From an uncultured Clostridia bacterium (GTDB taxonomy: Bacteria; Bacillota; Clostridia; Lachnospirales; Lachnospiraceae), in NCBI GenBank assembly GCA_948467395.1, contig CAOKDX010000003.1:62001-126000 (forward strand): a DNA stretch of 64,000 nt, read 5' to 3'. The notes beneath the pieces are model-generated. The model did not search any database and was not told the DNA's origin. It saw nothing but the letters and a program-made list of their open reading frames with translations. A program made the translations under genes and the position numbers. Shown piece after piece: positions 53,460 to 63,537 of this stretch; the first letter of the stretch is position 1; each line of letters begins with the position of its first letter.

Positions 53460-54407
53460 TCACTTCCCTTCTATAATAGGAAAAATAAAAGAACGGACTG
53501 CTTCTTCATACTCTTCCGGATCTCTGTAACAGGACTCCACATGTCCCGCCCCCTCTATGATCACCAGTTTCTTCTCCGACCGGCAGGCATTGTATAACTC
53601 ATGCGCCATGGAACAAGGGACAAAGGTATCTGCATCCCCATGGATAAACAGTACCGGGATCTTCGTCTTTGCCACCTCTTCCCTGGCATTGCATTCATCC
53701 AGCTCATAGCCCGCCTGTTTTTTCACCATCTGATTTGCAATCTGCATGATAGGAAAGGCCGGAAGGTGATACATATTTTTCAGCACCGCACAGAACACAT
53801 CCCATGCCGAGGTAAACGCACAGTCCGACACCGCCGCCTTCACCTGTTCCGGCAGCTCTAACCCCAGGGTCATAAGCACCGCAGCCGCACCCATGGAGTC
53901 GCCGTGAAGAAGGATACGGCAGTCCTCTCCCAGCCGTTCCACTACATAATCAATCCATATTCTGGCATCGTGCCGGTCCAGGCATCCAAACCCAATGTAG
54001 GTGCCCTCACTTTTTCCATGGGCGCGCTCATCCACAATAAGAAGATTGTACCCCTCATCCAGATAAAATCTGGCAAGGGTAGAATAATCATTCTGTCCCT
54101 CACTGGTATAACCGTGAAAACAGATGACTGTCTTCAGGGAGCCGTCACACGGAAAGAACCGGCCATACAGTCTGAGACCGTCCTCCGATGTGACCCATAC
54201 CTCCTCGGAGGGCTGTTCATTCAGCCATTCCTTGGCGGCACGGATATCCGGAATATATAAATCCCAGTCCGTCCCCGCCATCTTCTGTGTCCTATCCCTC
54301 TTCGCATTGGAACGAATCATTGTCCTGCGAAAAAAATATCTGGCAATGGCATATTCACCGGCCGCCCCCAGTATGGCAGCCCCTGCGATCCATTTTCCCG
54401 CGTTCAT
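53460..54407 (-). CDS. Membrane-associated alpha/beta hydrolase
   Basis: The 315-residue enzyme has a hydrophobic N-terminal helix (about residues 6-27) that may tether it to the membrane. The triad is intact: S171 in LLHGDSMGAAAV, D260 in FIHGDADTFVP and H289 in GAGHVES. The oxyanion motif is FHGYTSEG. In this operon it may act as a thioesterase or esterase that frees or trims the product. It is otherwise a general hydrolase, and its substrate cannot be stated. Confidence 0.85.
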   Translation of the reverse strand: MNAGKWIAGAAILGAAGEYAIARYFFRRTMIRSNAKRDRTQKMAGTDWDLYIPDIRAAKEWLNEQPSEEVWVTSEDGLRLYGRFFPCDGSLKTVICFHGYTSEGQNDYSTLARFYLDEGYNLLIVDERAHGKSEGTYIGFGCLDRHDARIWIDYVVERLGEDCRILLHGDSMGAAAVLMTLGLELPEQVKAAVSDCAFTSAWDVFCAVLKNMYHLPAFPIMQIANQMVKKQAGYELDECNAREEVAKTKIPVLFIHGDADTFVPCSMAHELYNACRSEKKLVIIEGAGHVESCYRDPEEYEEAVRSFIFPIIEGK

Positions 54408-54430
54408 CCTTACCTCCTTCCCATCCGTCT

Positions 54431-54754
54431 TTATTTCTTTACGAATTCCTTCAGTCTCAGTGCCTTCTCAATGCTTCCCTCAACCTTCAGCTTGCCCAGT
54501 GTAAAGGCCAGGACCGGATCCAGTTTCCCGGAAATAATCTTAAAGAGTACATCCGCGCTGCAGATAAAAAGAGAATCCCGGTCAAAATACTCATAGGGCT
54601 GGATATCCAGCTTTCCATCCTTTACCTCAGCATAAAAGGCGCCTTCCCCTTCTCCGGTAATATTGAACTGATAGGCGAGATGTTCCTGGATCATGCTCAC
54701 ATCCGCCCCGCTGAAAAGTTCCCTTACCTTTTCTACGATTTCTTCATAAGTCAT
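54431..54754 (-). CDS. SCP2 sterol-binding domain protein
   Basis: The 107-residue protein is a single SCP2 domain, recognised from the beta-sheet core (FYAEVKDGKLDIQPYEYFDR) and the closing LGKLKVEGSIEKALRL block. SCP2 domains hold lipids or long acyl chains in a hydrophobic tunnel. It is the first gene of the MarR-controlled operon, with GAGGAGG before the ATG. Its presence suggests that the substrate or product of the pathway is hydrophobic (inference). Confidence 0.85.
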   Translation of the reverse strand: MTYEEIVEKVRELFSGADVSMIQEHLAYQFNITGEGEGAFYAEVKDGKLDIQPYEYFDRDSLFICSADVLFKIISGKLDPVLAFTLGKLKVEGSIEKALRLKEFVKK

Positions 54755-54828
54755 TGTCTGTTTCCTCCTCACAAATTGATATGGTCAGGTAAATCAATAT
54801 CCCCCCATGCCTGTCAAGGCTCAAATAT

Positions 54829-54909
54829 TTCGCATTACGAACTAATAAATGAAAAAAATTCGTATTACGAAATAATTATACCAGACTACCTTATATTTCG
54901 CAATACGAA
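54829..54909 (-). promoter_or_regulatory. Promoter with three MarR-type operators
   Basis: Three near-identical 13-bp palindromes of form TTCGYAWTACGAA lie at 54829-54841, 54859-54871 and 54897-54909. On the minus strand TTGCGA (54898-54903), 17 bp, TATAAT (54875-54880) gives the promoter of the SCP2 operon. One palindrome covers the -35 element, one begins 4 bp past the -10 and covers the start point, and one lies in the leader. The adjacent MarR protein is the obvious ligand, acting as repressor. Confidence 0.88.
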
Positions 54910-54920
54910 TCATTAGAAAA

Positions 54921-55343
54921 TTACTCACCGGCCGGATATGCCAGTACTATTTTTAAAAGGCGGATAAGCTCAAGCGTATCCTCTCTTCCCAGGACCTGGA
55001 ACATCCCCTGGTATTCCTTGCTGATCTCTTCCCTGAGTTTCTTCGCCTGAGTTTTCCCTTTGGGGGTAATGCACACCCGGACACGCCTCCGGTCTTCATC
55101 GTCCGCACGCCGTTCCACCAGATCCTTATTCTCCAGGCTGTTGAGTATGTCTGTCATACGTCCCGGGACAACATGAAGCTGCTCCGTCAGCCTCCCGGCG
55201 CTGACCCGGTCTTCTACATAGGCAAGATACCTCAATACCCCGTATTCTCCCCGTATGCTGTCCAGCACCTTCCGGTTCTGTCTGCAGTTCCACAGCTCCG
55301 CCAGGAGATTATACAGCGATTCTCCCAGATTTTCTTCTGTCAT
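54921..55343 (-). CDS. MarR family transcriptional regulator
   Basis: The 140-residue regulator has the winged-helix pattern of the family (VSAGRLTEQLHVVPGRMTDI, followed by the wing VERRADDEDRRRVRVCITPKG). It starts at the ATG preceded by GGGAGG; an alternative ATG at 55358 overlaps the stop of the upstream gene by one base. It stands directly before the three TTCGYAWTACGAA palindromes and the five-gene operon, which it probably represses until a small ligand binds. It is cotranscribed with the upstream membrane protein. Confidence 0.9.
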   Translation of the reverse strand: MTEENLGESLYNLLAELWNCRQNRKVLDSIRGEYGVLRYLAYVEDRVSAGRLTEQLHVVPGRMTDILNSLENKDLVERRADDEDRRRVRVCITPKGKTQAKKLREEISKEYQGMFQVLGREDTLELIRLLKIVLAYPAGE

Positions 55344-55357
55344 TTTTCCCTCCCGCA

Positions 55358-55870
55358 TTATGACAGCCGTTCCGCCGGTTTCTCAACAATATTCGGACAC
55401 TTGCTGTACATGGCATCCACCATTTTGTCGTTGGGCTCAAACAGGATTACAACCTTCTCTCCCTGATCCGAAATCCGGGTTGCTATACCGTACACCCTGG
55501 CGTCCGAACGAAGGGAGGTATAATCCATCGTTTTCACATGGCGGTATCCATCCATCCGGGAAGAACTCATGGGAGCGATCACATCCGCATTTTCAATCTC
55601 AATGCGAAGCTTATGCTTTCTCCTCTCCCCACCCTGGATTATGTCAAAGTCCAGCTGTCCGTCGCAGAATACATATTCCCACTCCTCCTTAAACCGGGGC
55701 CAGTACCAGAACAGGAATACCGCCGCCGCCAGTCCAAATATCAGAAGAAAACGGCTGAACATCGTGGTCATGAGAAGAAGGATAACTCCAATGACCGCTG
55801 CAATTTTAATCGCAACAACTTTTACTGTTGTTCTTTTCCTGGCATTTGCTTCTACATAAGATTGTTCCAT
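55358..55870 (-). CDS. Membrane protein of unknown function (DUF6106-like?)
   Basis: The 170-residue protein has two adjacent membrane helices (about residues 17-36 and 40-57). A cytoplasmic beta-rich domain of about 110 residues follows, with EYVFCDGQLDFDIIQGGERR and VVILFEPNDKMVDAM. The layout resembles bacterial PH-like or YcxB-type proteins and Lachnospiraceae DUF6106. GAGG precedes the ATG. It is coupled to the MarR gene (TAATG overlap). Its role in the adjacent pathway is unclear. Confidence 0.6.
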   Translation of the reverse strand: MEQSYVEANARKRTTVKVVAIKIAAVIGVILLLMTTMFSRFLLIFGLAAAVFLFWYWPRFKEEWEYVFCDGQLDFDIIQGGERRKHKLRIEIENADVIAPMSSSRMDGYRHVKTMDYTSLRSDARVYGIATRISDQGEKVVILFEPNDKMVDAMYSKCPNIVEKPAERLS

Positions 55871-55955
55871 ATTTTACCTCATTTCTGCAGGGAGATTTGC
55901 TTTTCCGGCTCTCTCCTATCTGTATATACCGTGACTATGCCTTCCCGCAAGACAC

Positions 55956-55994
55956 AAGAATAGGGAAACCCTCTCCGGGGGATTCCCTATTCTC
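55956..55994 (-). terminator. Terminator of the groESL operon
   Basis: GAATAGGGAA pairs perfectly with TTCCCTATTC around a GC-rich loop, and TTGTGTC follows on the minus strand. It lies about 75 nt beyond the groEL stop codon. Confidence 0.65.
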
Positions 55995-56068
55995 CTTTCA
56001 GGTGTTCTCTATTTTCTGTCAGTGATACCGGTTCCGTACCGCTGTCTCACTGCTCTGTACATCCTGTA

Positions 56069-57700
<1,632 letters not shown>

Positions 57701-57716
57701 TTACCTCCAAATCAAT

Positions 57717-58001
57717 TTATTCTACCACTGCTAAAATATCATTCTGACGAACGATCACATATTCGTCGCCGTCCAGTTTTACATCTGTGCCGGCATATTT
57801 GGAATAGATCACCTTATCGCCCACCTTCACTTCCATCTTCACTTCTTTGCCATCTATCGTTCCACCCGGACCTACAGCTATGATCTCCGCCTGCTGAGGC
57901 TTCTCCTGCGCCTGACCTGGTAGTACAATACCGGATTTGGTTGTCTCTTCTGCATCTAACTGTTTTAATACAACTCTGTCGCCTAATGGTACTAATTTCA
58001 T
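57717..58001 (-). CDS. groS: Co-chaperonin GroES
   Basis: The 94-residue protein caps the GroEL ring. It begins MKLVPLGDRVVLKQLD and carries the mobile loop in EETTKSGIVLPGQAQEKPQ. I use the ATG preceded by GGAGG at 58001; an in-frame ATG at 58016 is too close to that signal. It is the first gene of the operon. Confidence 0.97.
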   Translation of the reverse strand: MKLVPLGDRVVLKQLDAEETTKSGIVLPGQAQEKPQQAEIIAVGPGGTIDGKEVKMEVKVGDKVIYSKYAGTDVKLDGDEYVIVRQNDILAVVE

Positions 58002-58028
58002 TTCAAATGCCTCCATTTCTTTTTTCTG

Positions 58029-58097
58029 TTAGCACTCTTTTTTGTCGAGTGCTAAATCCATTGGCTATATAATATGAGATAATGGACAGAAATGCAA
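58029..58097 (-). promoter_or_regulatory. groESL promoter with CIRCE operator
   Basis: A perfect CIRCE element (TTAGCACTC, 9 bp, GAGTGCTAA) spans 58029-58055. Upstream on the minus strand TTGCAT (58092-58097), 17 bp, TATTAT (58069-58074) forms a sigma-A promoter. HrcA should repress the operon from this site; hrcA itself is not in the window. Confidence 0.95.
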
Positions 58098-58204
58098 TGT
58101 CTTTTCTCTTTCTAATTCCCTGCATTTTCCATTATATACTAATTTTAACTCCTATATTCTCTTTTTTTCTTATTTTTTTACATTTTTTTGTATCCCAATT
58201 GCGG

Positions 58205-58924
58205 TCAGCCGCCGGCCCTCTCCTGCAGCTCCAGTACCCTCTCCTGGGAATAGGCGGCGATCTCTCCCGCCTGCATCCGCTTAGTGGATACGTCTTCCAC
58301 ACGGAAAGGATCCCCTATGTGGATCCCCACATCCCCCACAGGTATCATCCAGCGGCCAATATTCCGTATCCTGTCGATTTTGATAAAAGCCGGGACGATC
58401 TCCATATTCAACCCGGATATTCCCATAAAACCGCCTTTTTTAAATTTATTCATCCTCTTATTGTGATAGCTGCACTCCCCTTCCGGAAACAGCACCAGAT
58501 TGTGATCCGAGAGAGCGCCCCGAATCTCCGCGATGCTGTTCTTCAGCTTGGTGATATCCTTTGTGTAGCGGTCCAGGCAGATACAGTGAATGGAATTCAG
58601 ATAGTGATGCAGCAGGGGATAATTAAACAATTCCTTTGCCGCCACAAAGCTGATCGGCTGTTCGGACGCTGCCAGCAGAAAGACAACGTCAAAGAAACAT
58701 CTGTGGTTTGGCACCAGCAGATACGGCCTGTCTGTGGGCAGGTTTTCCTGTTCGTATGTAGACAGCCGGATATTAGCCGATCTCACAATCTTCGTACATA
58801 TTTTCTTGCAGATTAAAAAGTTATGTTCCAGTTCGTCTGTCAGTGAACGGTAATTTTTTATCAGTTCATATACAAGACGGAAAAATAGGCGGAGCATCCC
58901 AAGAATGTCCCTGATCTTCTTCAT
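58205..58924 (-). CDS. plsC: 1-acyl-sn-glycerol-3-phosphate acyltransferase (PlsC family)
   Basis: The 239-residue membrane-bound enzyme adds the second acyl chain to lysophosphatidate in phospholipid synthesis. It has the catalytic VPNHRCFFDVVF (H74 and D79 of HX4D) and the glycerol phosphate-binding LFPEGECSYHNK. The N-terminal 40 residues are partly hydrophobic. It is the last gene of the proline operon (14 nt gap to proA). Some family members acylate other lipids, so the symbol is by homology only. Confidence 0.85.
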   Translation of the reverse strand: MKKIRDILGMLRLFFRLVYELIKNYRSLTDELEHNFLICKKICTKIVRSANIRLSTYEQENLPTDRPYLLVPNHRCFFDVVFLLAASEQPISFVAAKELFNYPLLHHYLNSIHCICLDRYTKDITKLKNSIAEIRGALSDHNLVLFPEGECSYHNKRMNKFKKGGFMGISGLNMEIVPAFIKIDRIRNIGRWMIPVGDVGIHIGDPFRVEDVSTKRMQAGEIAAYSQERVLELQERAGG

Positions 58925-58938
58925 ACGTTCCTCCCTTA

Positions 58939-60186
58939 TTAGTTCCGGATCTGTCCATCTCCCAAAATAATATATTTGGTCGTAGTCAGCGCCAGCAGTC
59001 CCATAGGTCCTCTGGCATGCAGCTTCTGCGTACTAATACCGATTTCTGCCCCGAAACCAAATTCAAAGCCATCGGTAAACCGTGTGGAGGCATTGACATA
59101 GACTGCCGCTGCATCAATCTCATTGAGAAACTTCATGGCGTTATGATAATCTGACGTCACAATGGCCTCAGAATGTCCCGTATTATAATAATTGATGTGG
59201 TCAATGGCCTCCTGTATGGAATCCACGACCTTCACGGAAATAATGGCATCCAGATATTCCGTCCCAAAGTCCTCCTCCGACGCCTCTTTCATATCGGAAT
59301 AAAGGGCACATGCCCTCTTGTCGCCCCGGAGCTCCACACCGTGTTCCGCCAGCCTGCCACAGATGGCAGGAACGGCATGATCCGCTGCGGCGCTGTGGAA
59401 CACAAGGGATTCACAGGCGTTGCAGACCCCTAATCTCTGAGTCTTGGCATTCACTACAATATCGGCTGCCATATCGATATCGGCGCAGTCATCCACGTAG
59501 ATGTGACAGTTTCCCGTCCCTGTCTCAATCACTGGCACGGTGCTCTTCTCCACCACTGTCCGGATCAGCCCGGCGCCCCCTCTGGGAATCAGCACGTCCA
59601 CATACCGGTTCAGCCGCATAAACTTCTCCGCCGTCTCGTGGGACGTATCCGTGAGAAGCTGTATACTGTCCGCCGGCAGCCCGCACTGCTCCAGTGCTTC
59701 GCGGATCACGGCGACAATGGCCCGGTTGGACTGAAGCGCATCCCTTCCGCCCCGCAGCATCACAGCATTGCCGGTCTTAAAGCACAGCGCAAATGCATCC
59801 GCCGTTACATTGGGACGCGACTCGTAAATGATGCCTACCACTCCCAGAGGCACCCGTTTCTGCCCGATCAGCATCCCGGCAGGCGTCGTCTTCATAGAGA
59901 TCACTTCTCCCACCGGATCGTCCAGTGCGGCAACCTGCCGGAGTCCCTCTGCCATACCCTGGATCCTCTCCCCGTTCAGTGCCAGCCGGTCCACGAGGGA
60001 ATCCTTCATACCGTTCTCCCTGGCTCTGTCCACGTCAATCTTGTTCTGATCTATCAGTTTTGAGGAACTGGCCGTCAGCGCCTCCGCCACTGCCAGCAGC
60101 CCTCTGTTCTTATCCCTCACACCCAGACGGTTCATCTCTCTGGATGCCTTCTCCGCCCGCATTCCCATCTCTTCCAGACTAATCAT
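58939..60186 (-). CDS. proA: Glutamate-5-semialdehyde dehydrogenase (gamma-glutamyl phosphate reductase)
   Basis: The 415-residue enzyme reduces gamma-glutamyl phosphate with NADPH in the second step of proline synthesis. The active-site cysteine is in [13 protein letters not shown], and the family block [21 protein letters not shown] is present near the end. I start at the ATG at 60186, preceded by GAGG at 5 nt; the frame runs open to 60261. It shares an operon with proB but the two are separated by two unrelated genes. Confidence 0.96.
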   Translation of the reverse strand: MISLEEMGMRAEKASREMNRLGVRDKNRGLLAVAEALTASSSKLIDQNKIDVDRARENGMKDSLVDRLALNGERIQGMAEGLRQVAALDDPVGEVISMKTTPAGMLIGQKRVPLGVVGIIYESRPNVTADAFALCFKTGNAVMLRGGRDALQSNRAIVAVIREALEQCGLPADSIQLLTDTSHETAEKFMRLNRYVDVLIPRGGAGLIRTVVEKSTVPVIETGTGNCHIYVDDCADIDMAADIVVNAKTQRLGVCNACESLVFHSAAADHAVPAICGRLAEHGVELRGDKRACALYSDMKEASEEDFGTEYLDAIISVKVVDSIQEAIDHINYYNTGHSEAIVTSDYHNAMKFLNEIDAAAVYVNASTRFTDGFEFGFGAEIGISTQKLHARGPMGLLALTTTKYIILGDGQIRN

Positions 60187-60211
60187 CATTACCTCATTTC
60201 TGCGCTGCCTT

Positions 60212-60841
60212 TTACACATCCTCAAGGTCTGTGTCAGGCAGCGCGCAGACACAACTCTCACAGCCGGGCTCCGTTATAATCCGGTCCGGCGGAATATCAC
60301 ACTCCTCAACGGGAATTTCCGGCATCTGCTGTCCCGCAAAAGCCAGCATCACCTTGTGGGAAATATATTTCCCACAGGATTCCAGAAAACGGTCATAATA
60401 CCCGCCGCCATACCCGATGCGGCCCCCCTGCCGGTCATAAGCCGCTCCCGGCATCAGCATCAGCACTGTTCCTGCTGCATCCCGCTCCGGCGGCGTCCAT
60501 GGTTCCCTCTCCTGCGGTTCCCGAATCCCCTGATAGCCGGGCCCGATACAGTCCAGATCCCTGACCTGGTAAAATATCATCTCCCGGCGGGAGGGATATG
60601 TCTTTGGCAGATACAGCCTCTTGCCATCCCTCAACGCCCGCTCATTGATTCCGTCAGTCACTACCTCGGAGCGGAACGAGGCATAGGATAAAATAACATC
60701 CGCCTCTGTATACCACCGGGAAGCGGTGACAATCCCCTGTATCTCCCGGGACCATGCCTCCCGGTCTGCCTCCGGAATCCCGTCCCTCCACAGCAGGGCC
60801 AGCCGCCTCAGTTCCTTTTTATCCCGCACAATCCTTTTCAT
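60212..60841 (-). CDS. 5-formyltetrahydrofolate cyclo-ligase
   Basis: The 209-residue enzyme converts 5-formyl-THF to 5,10-methenyl-THF with ATP, returning the stored folate to use. It shows the family's closing motif [13 protein letters not shown] and the earlier [15 protein letters not shown]. Its start overlaps the DUF896 gene stop by 4 nt. Neighbouring proline genes have no metabolic link that I can see. Confidence 0.93.
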   Translation of the reverse strand: MKRIVRDKKELRRLALLWRDGIPEADREAWSREIQGIVTASRWYTEADVILSYASFRSEVVTDGINERALRDGKRLYLPKTYPSRREMIFYQVRDLDCIGPGYQGIREPQEREPWTPPERDAAGTVLMLMPGAAYDRQGGRIGYGGGYYDRFLESCGKYISHKVMLAFAGQQMPEIPVEECDIPPDRIITEPGCESCVCALPDTDLEDV

Positions 60842-61047
60842 TGCGTATTTTTCCTGCGCAGTTTTCGGATTGTTCCGTCCGGCTCCTGGACAGAGGTGTG
60901 CTCCAGCGTGTTCCTCAGGTTATTCCGCACTGCCGCAATATATTCCGCCCGCAGCGCCGCCTGCTCCTCTCTCTCTTCCTCTGTCAGCGTACCCTCCTGT
61001 TTCTTGTGATACAGCTCGTTGATGCGGTCAATTTTTTTCTGGTCCAT
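60838..61047 (-). CDS. DUF896 family small protein (YnzC-like)
   Basis: The 69-residue protein begins MDQKKIDRINELYHKKQEGT, the diagnostic helix-turn-helix-like hairpin of DUF896, followed by TEEEREEQAALRAEYIAAVR. In Bacillus, YnzC and relatives are small cytoplasmic proteins; YneA-operon members are SOS-linked, but no such link is visible here. It overlaps the cyclo-ligase gene by 4 nt, so they are co-translated. Confidence 0.88.
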   Translation of the reverse strand: MDQKKIDRINELYHKKQEGTLTEEEREEQAALRAEYIAAVRNNLRNTLEHTSVQEPDGTIRKLRRKNTQ

Positions 61048-61067
61048 TTCAAAGATGACCTCCCTCT

Positions 61068-61898
61068 CTATCTGTCCAGATAATTCTTCAGATGAAAATG
61101 TCTCGTTCTGTGCTCCCTGAACAGAGTGCCGATCTGCTCCCCGGCAAAGAGCCTGTTTATATTTTCCATATCACTGCCGTTGAGAATGACCATATCCGCC
61201 CCGGCGTCATTGGCGATCCCCGCCGCCTCTACCTTCGACATCATCCCCCCCGTACCGATATCCGTAGCGGGCCCCTTTGCCATGCCCAGCATCTCATCGG
61301 TGATGTGCTCCACATAGGAAAGCAGCTCCGCCTCCGGATTTTTATTGGGATCATCCGTATACAATCCGTCTATATCACTGAGAAGCACAAGCAGATCCGC
61401 CTGTACGATGGCGGAGACAATGGCGGACAGATAGTCATTATCACCAAAATCAATCTCATCCGTCGCCACCGTATCATTTTCATTTACAATGGGAATCACA
61501 CCCATATTTAACAGCTCCCGGAAGGTGTTCTGGGCATTGTGCCGGCTCTTGTCATTGGCGATGGTAACCTTCGTCATAAGGATCTGTGCGGTATACTGAT
61601 TATATTCAGAGAACAGCTTCTGATAAACCATCATCAGCCGGCTCTGTCCCACAGCGGCGCACGCCTGCTTCACAGCGCGATCCGTAGGACGCTCTGTCAG
61701 GCTCAGGGCCTTTCTGCCCACAGCGATGGCGCCGGAGGATACCAGTACAATCTCCTTGCCCTGATTGTGCAGATCCGTCAGGATCCGGACAAACTTTTCC
61801 ATCTTTACAAGATCCAGTGCCCCGGTCTCCTCATGAGTCAGGGTGGAGCTTCCAATCTTAAAAACAATCCTCTTTTTATCCTTGAGTGCTTCGCGCAT
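61068..61898 (-). CDS. proB: Glutamate 5-kinase
   Basis: The 276-residue kinase phosphorylates glutamate in the first step of proline synthesis. It has the amino-acid kinase motifs RIVFKIGSSTLTHE, VLVSSGAIAVGR, IVNENDTVA and GTGGMMSKVEAA. It lacks the C-terminal PUA domain found in the Escherichia coli enzyme, a common short form. I start at the ATG preceded by AGGAGG. It overlaps the upstream flavoprotein gene by 23 nt. Confidence 0.95.
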   Translation of the reverse strand: MREALKDKKRIVFKIGSSTLTHEETGALDLVKMEKFVRILTDLHNQGKEIVLVSSGAIAVGRKALSLTERPTDRAVKQACAAVGQSRLMMVYQKLFSEYNQYTAQILMTKVTIANDKSRHNAQNTFRELLNMGVIPIVNENDTVATDEIDFGDNDYLSAIVSAIVQADLLVLLSDIDGLYTDDPNKNPEAELLSYVEHITDEMLGMAKGPATDIGTGGMMSKVEAAGIANDAGADMVILNGSDMENINRLFAGEQIGTLFREHRTRHFHLKNYLDR

Positions 61899-63537
61899 GA
61901 TGACCTCCTGTCCGGGATGCAATCTGTTCCTCCAGCTTCATGGCAGTCCGCAGCCCGTCCATCGCCGCCGACATAATCCCGCCGGCATATCCGGCTCCTT
62001 CCCCGCATGGGTACAATCCCTTTACTGAGACGCTGACATACTCCGTATCCCGCTCGATCCTGACCGGAGAAGAGGTTCTCGTCTCAATTCCCATCAGAAG
62101 GGTATCCTCATGGTCAAAGCCGGGAATGAGACGGCCAAATTGCTCCATTCCTTCTATCATACCATTTATCACGAACTTTGGCAATATTTTGTGTAATTCC
62201 GCATATTTCCATTTTCCTTTCACACAGGGAACCACCTTTCCTGCCGCCAGCGTCTCCCTCTTCTCCCGGAAATCGCCGAAGCGCTGCACCGGAATCCTGC
62301 CCTGACAGAGCTCATAGGCCGCCGTCTCCCATCTTCTCTGAAATTCCACGCCCGCCAGTACGCCGCTGTCTCCGAAATCCTCCGGCTGCACTGTCACTAC
62401 CACGGCGCTGTTGGCATTGCCGGAATCCCGGTCCGCATCGCTCATGCCGTTGACCGCCAGTTTCCCTCTCTCCGACGAGGCATTTACCACGTAGCCCCCG
62501 GGACACATACAGAAGGTATAGACCCCCCGTCCATCCTCCGTCTTTCCCACTGCCTTGTATGAGGATGCAGGAAGTCTGGCATCCACTGCCCCGTACCGGG
62601 CAAGATCAATGTCCTCCTGCCTGTGCTGCACCCGCAGTCCCACGGCAAAGGCCTTCCGGTTCATATGGACGGAACGCCCCTCCAGCATGGCAAAGGTGTC
62701 CCTGGCACTATGGCCGATGGCCAGGATCAGCTGGCCGCATTCCAGCCGTTCCTCCACCGCCCTGTCCGGCGGAAAGCGGCGTTCTGTGACAATACCCCGG
62801 ATGACACCCTCCTCTATTATCATGTCCTTCATCTTTGTATAAAAACGGATGTCGCAGCCCAGCCGAATCAGTTCTTCTCTCATATTTACAATAACATTCC
62901 GCAATATATCCGTTCCCATATGCGGTCTTGCGTCATACAAAATATCCTCTCTTGCTCCAAAACGCACAAAACTCTCCAGGACAAACTGCCTGCGGCCATC
63001 GCTGTCCTTCACGCCGGTATTTAACTTGCCGTCGGAAAATGTCCCGGCGCCGCCCTCACCGAAGGAGACATTGGATTCCTCATCCAATATGCCGTCCCGC
63101 CAGAACCGCTCCACGTCCGAAGCGCGCTCCTCCACAGGGGCCCCCCTCTCAATCAGTATCGGCGCAAAGCCGCAGAGACTGAGATAGTAGGCGCAGAACA
63201 GCCCCGCCGGTCCCGCCCCTACAATAACCGGCCGGTCTGAAATCTCCCCCGGCTCTCTCCGGACAATACGGGACATCAGCGAGGGCGTCTCCTTCACGCA
63301 GGAAAGGTTTTTCTGCTGCCTGTTTCTCAGCAAAACACTATCTTCGTCCTTTACCCGGAAATGAAACGTATATGTCATATAGATCTCCGGTCTCTTCCTG
63401 GCGTCCAGGCTCTTTTTCACAATGCGCAGCTCCTGTATGTCCGCCGGATTCAGACGCAGTCTCTTCGCCAGCTTCTTCCTCCGGTAATCGGGAGAATCCT
63501 TCTGAAACAATATATTGAACTGGGTTATCTGCAGCAT
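61876..63537 (-). CDS. NAD(P)/FAD-dependent oxidoreductase (COG2509-like)
   Basis: The protein (553 residues from the ATG preceded by GGGAGG) is a flavoprotein of the FAD-dependent dehydrogenase group. The dinucleotide loop is VIVGAGPAGLFCAYYL (about residues 105-120), preceded by an N-terminal domain of about 100 residues. It has the block FGEGGAGTFSDGKLNTG and ends with PCGEGAGYAGGIMSAAMDG, which closes the FAD site. The physiological substrate is unknown. It overlaps the next flavoprotein gene by 13 nt and proB by 23 nt, so all are co-translated. Confidence 0.88.
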   Translation of the reverse strand: MLQITQFNILFQKDSPDYRRKKLAKRLRLNPADIQELRIVKKSLDARKRPEIYMTYTFHFRVKDEDSVLLRNRQQKNLSCVKETPSLMSRIVRREPGEISDRPVIVGAGPAGLFCAYYLSLCGFAPILIERGAPVEERASDVERFWRDGILDEESNVSFGEGGAGTFSDGKLNTGVKDSDGRRQFVLESFVRFGAREDILYDARPHMGTDILRNVIVNMREELIRLGCDIRFYTKMKDMIIEEGVIRGIVTERRFPPDRAVEERLECGQLILAIGHSARDTFAMLEGRSVHMNRKAFAVGLRVQHRQEDIDLARYGAVDARLPASSYKAVGKTEDGRGVYTFCMCPGGYVVNASSERGKLAVNGMSDADRDSGNANSAVVVTVQPEDFGDSGVLAGVEFQRRWETAAYELCQGRIPVQRFGDFREKRETLAAGKVVPCVKGKWKYAELHKILPKFVINGMIEGMEQFGRLIPGFDHEDTLLMGIETRTSSPVRIERDTEYVSVSVKGLYPCGEGAGYAGGIMSAAMDGLRTAMKLEEQIASRTGGHHARSTQG

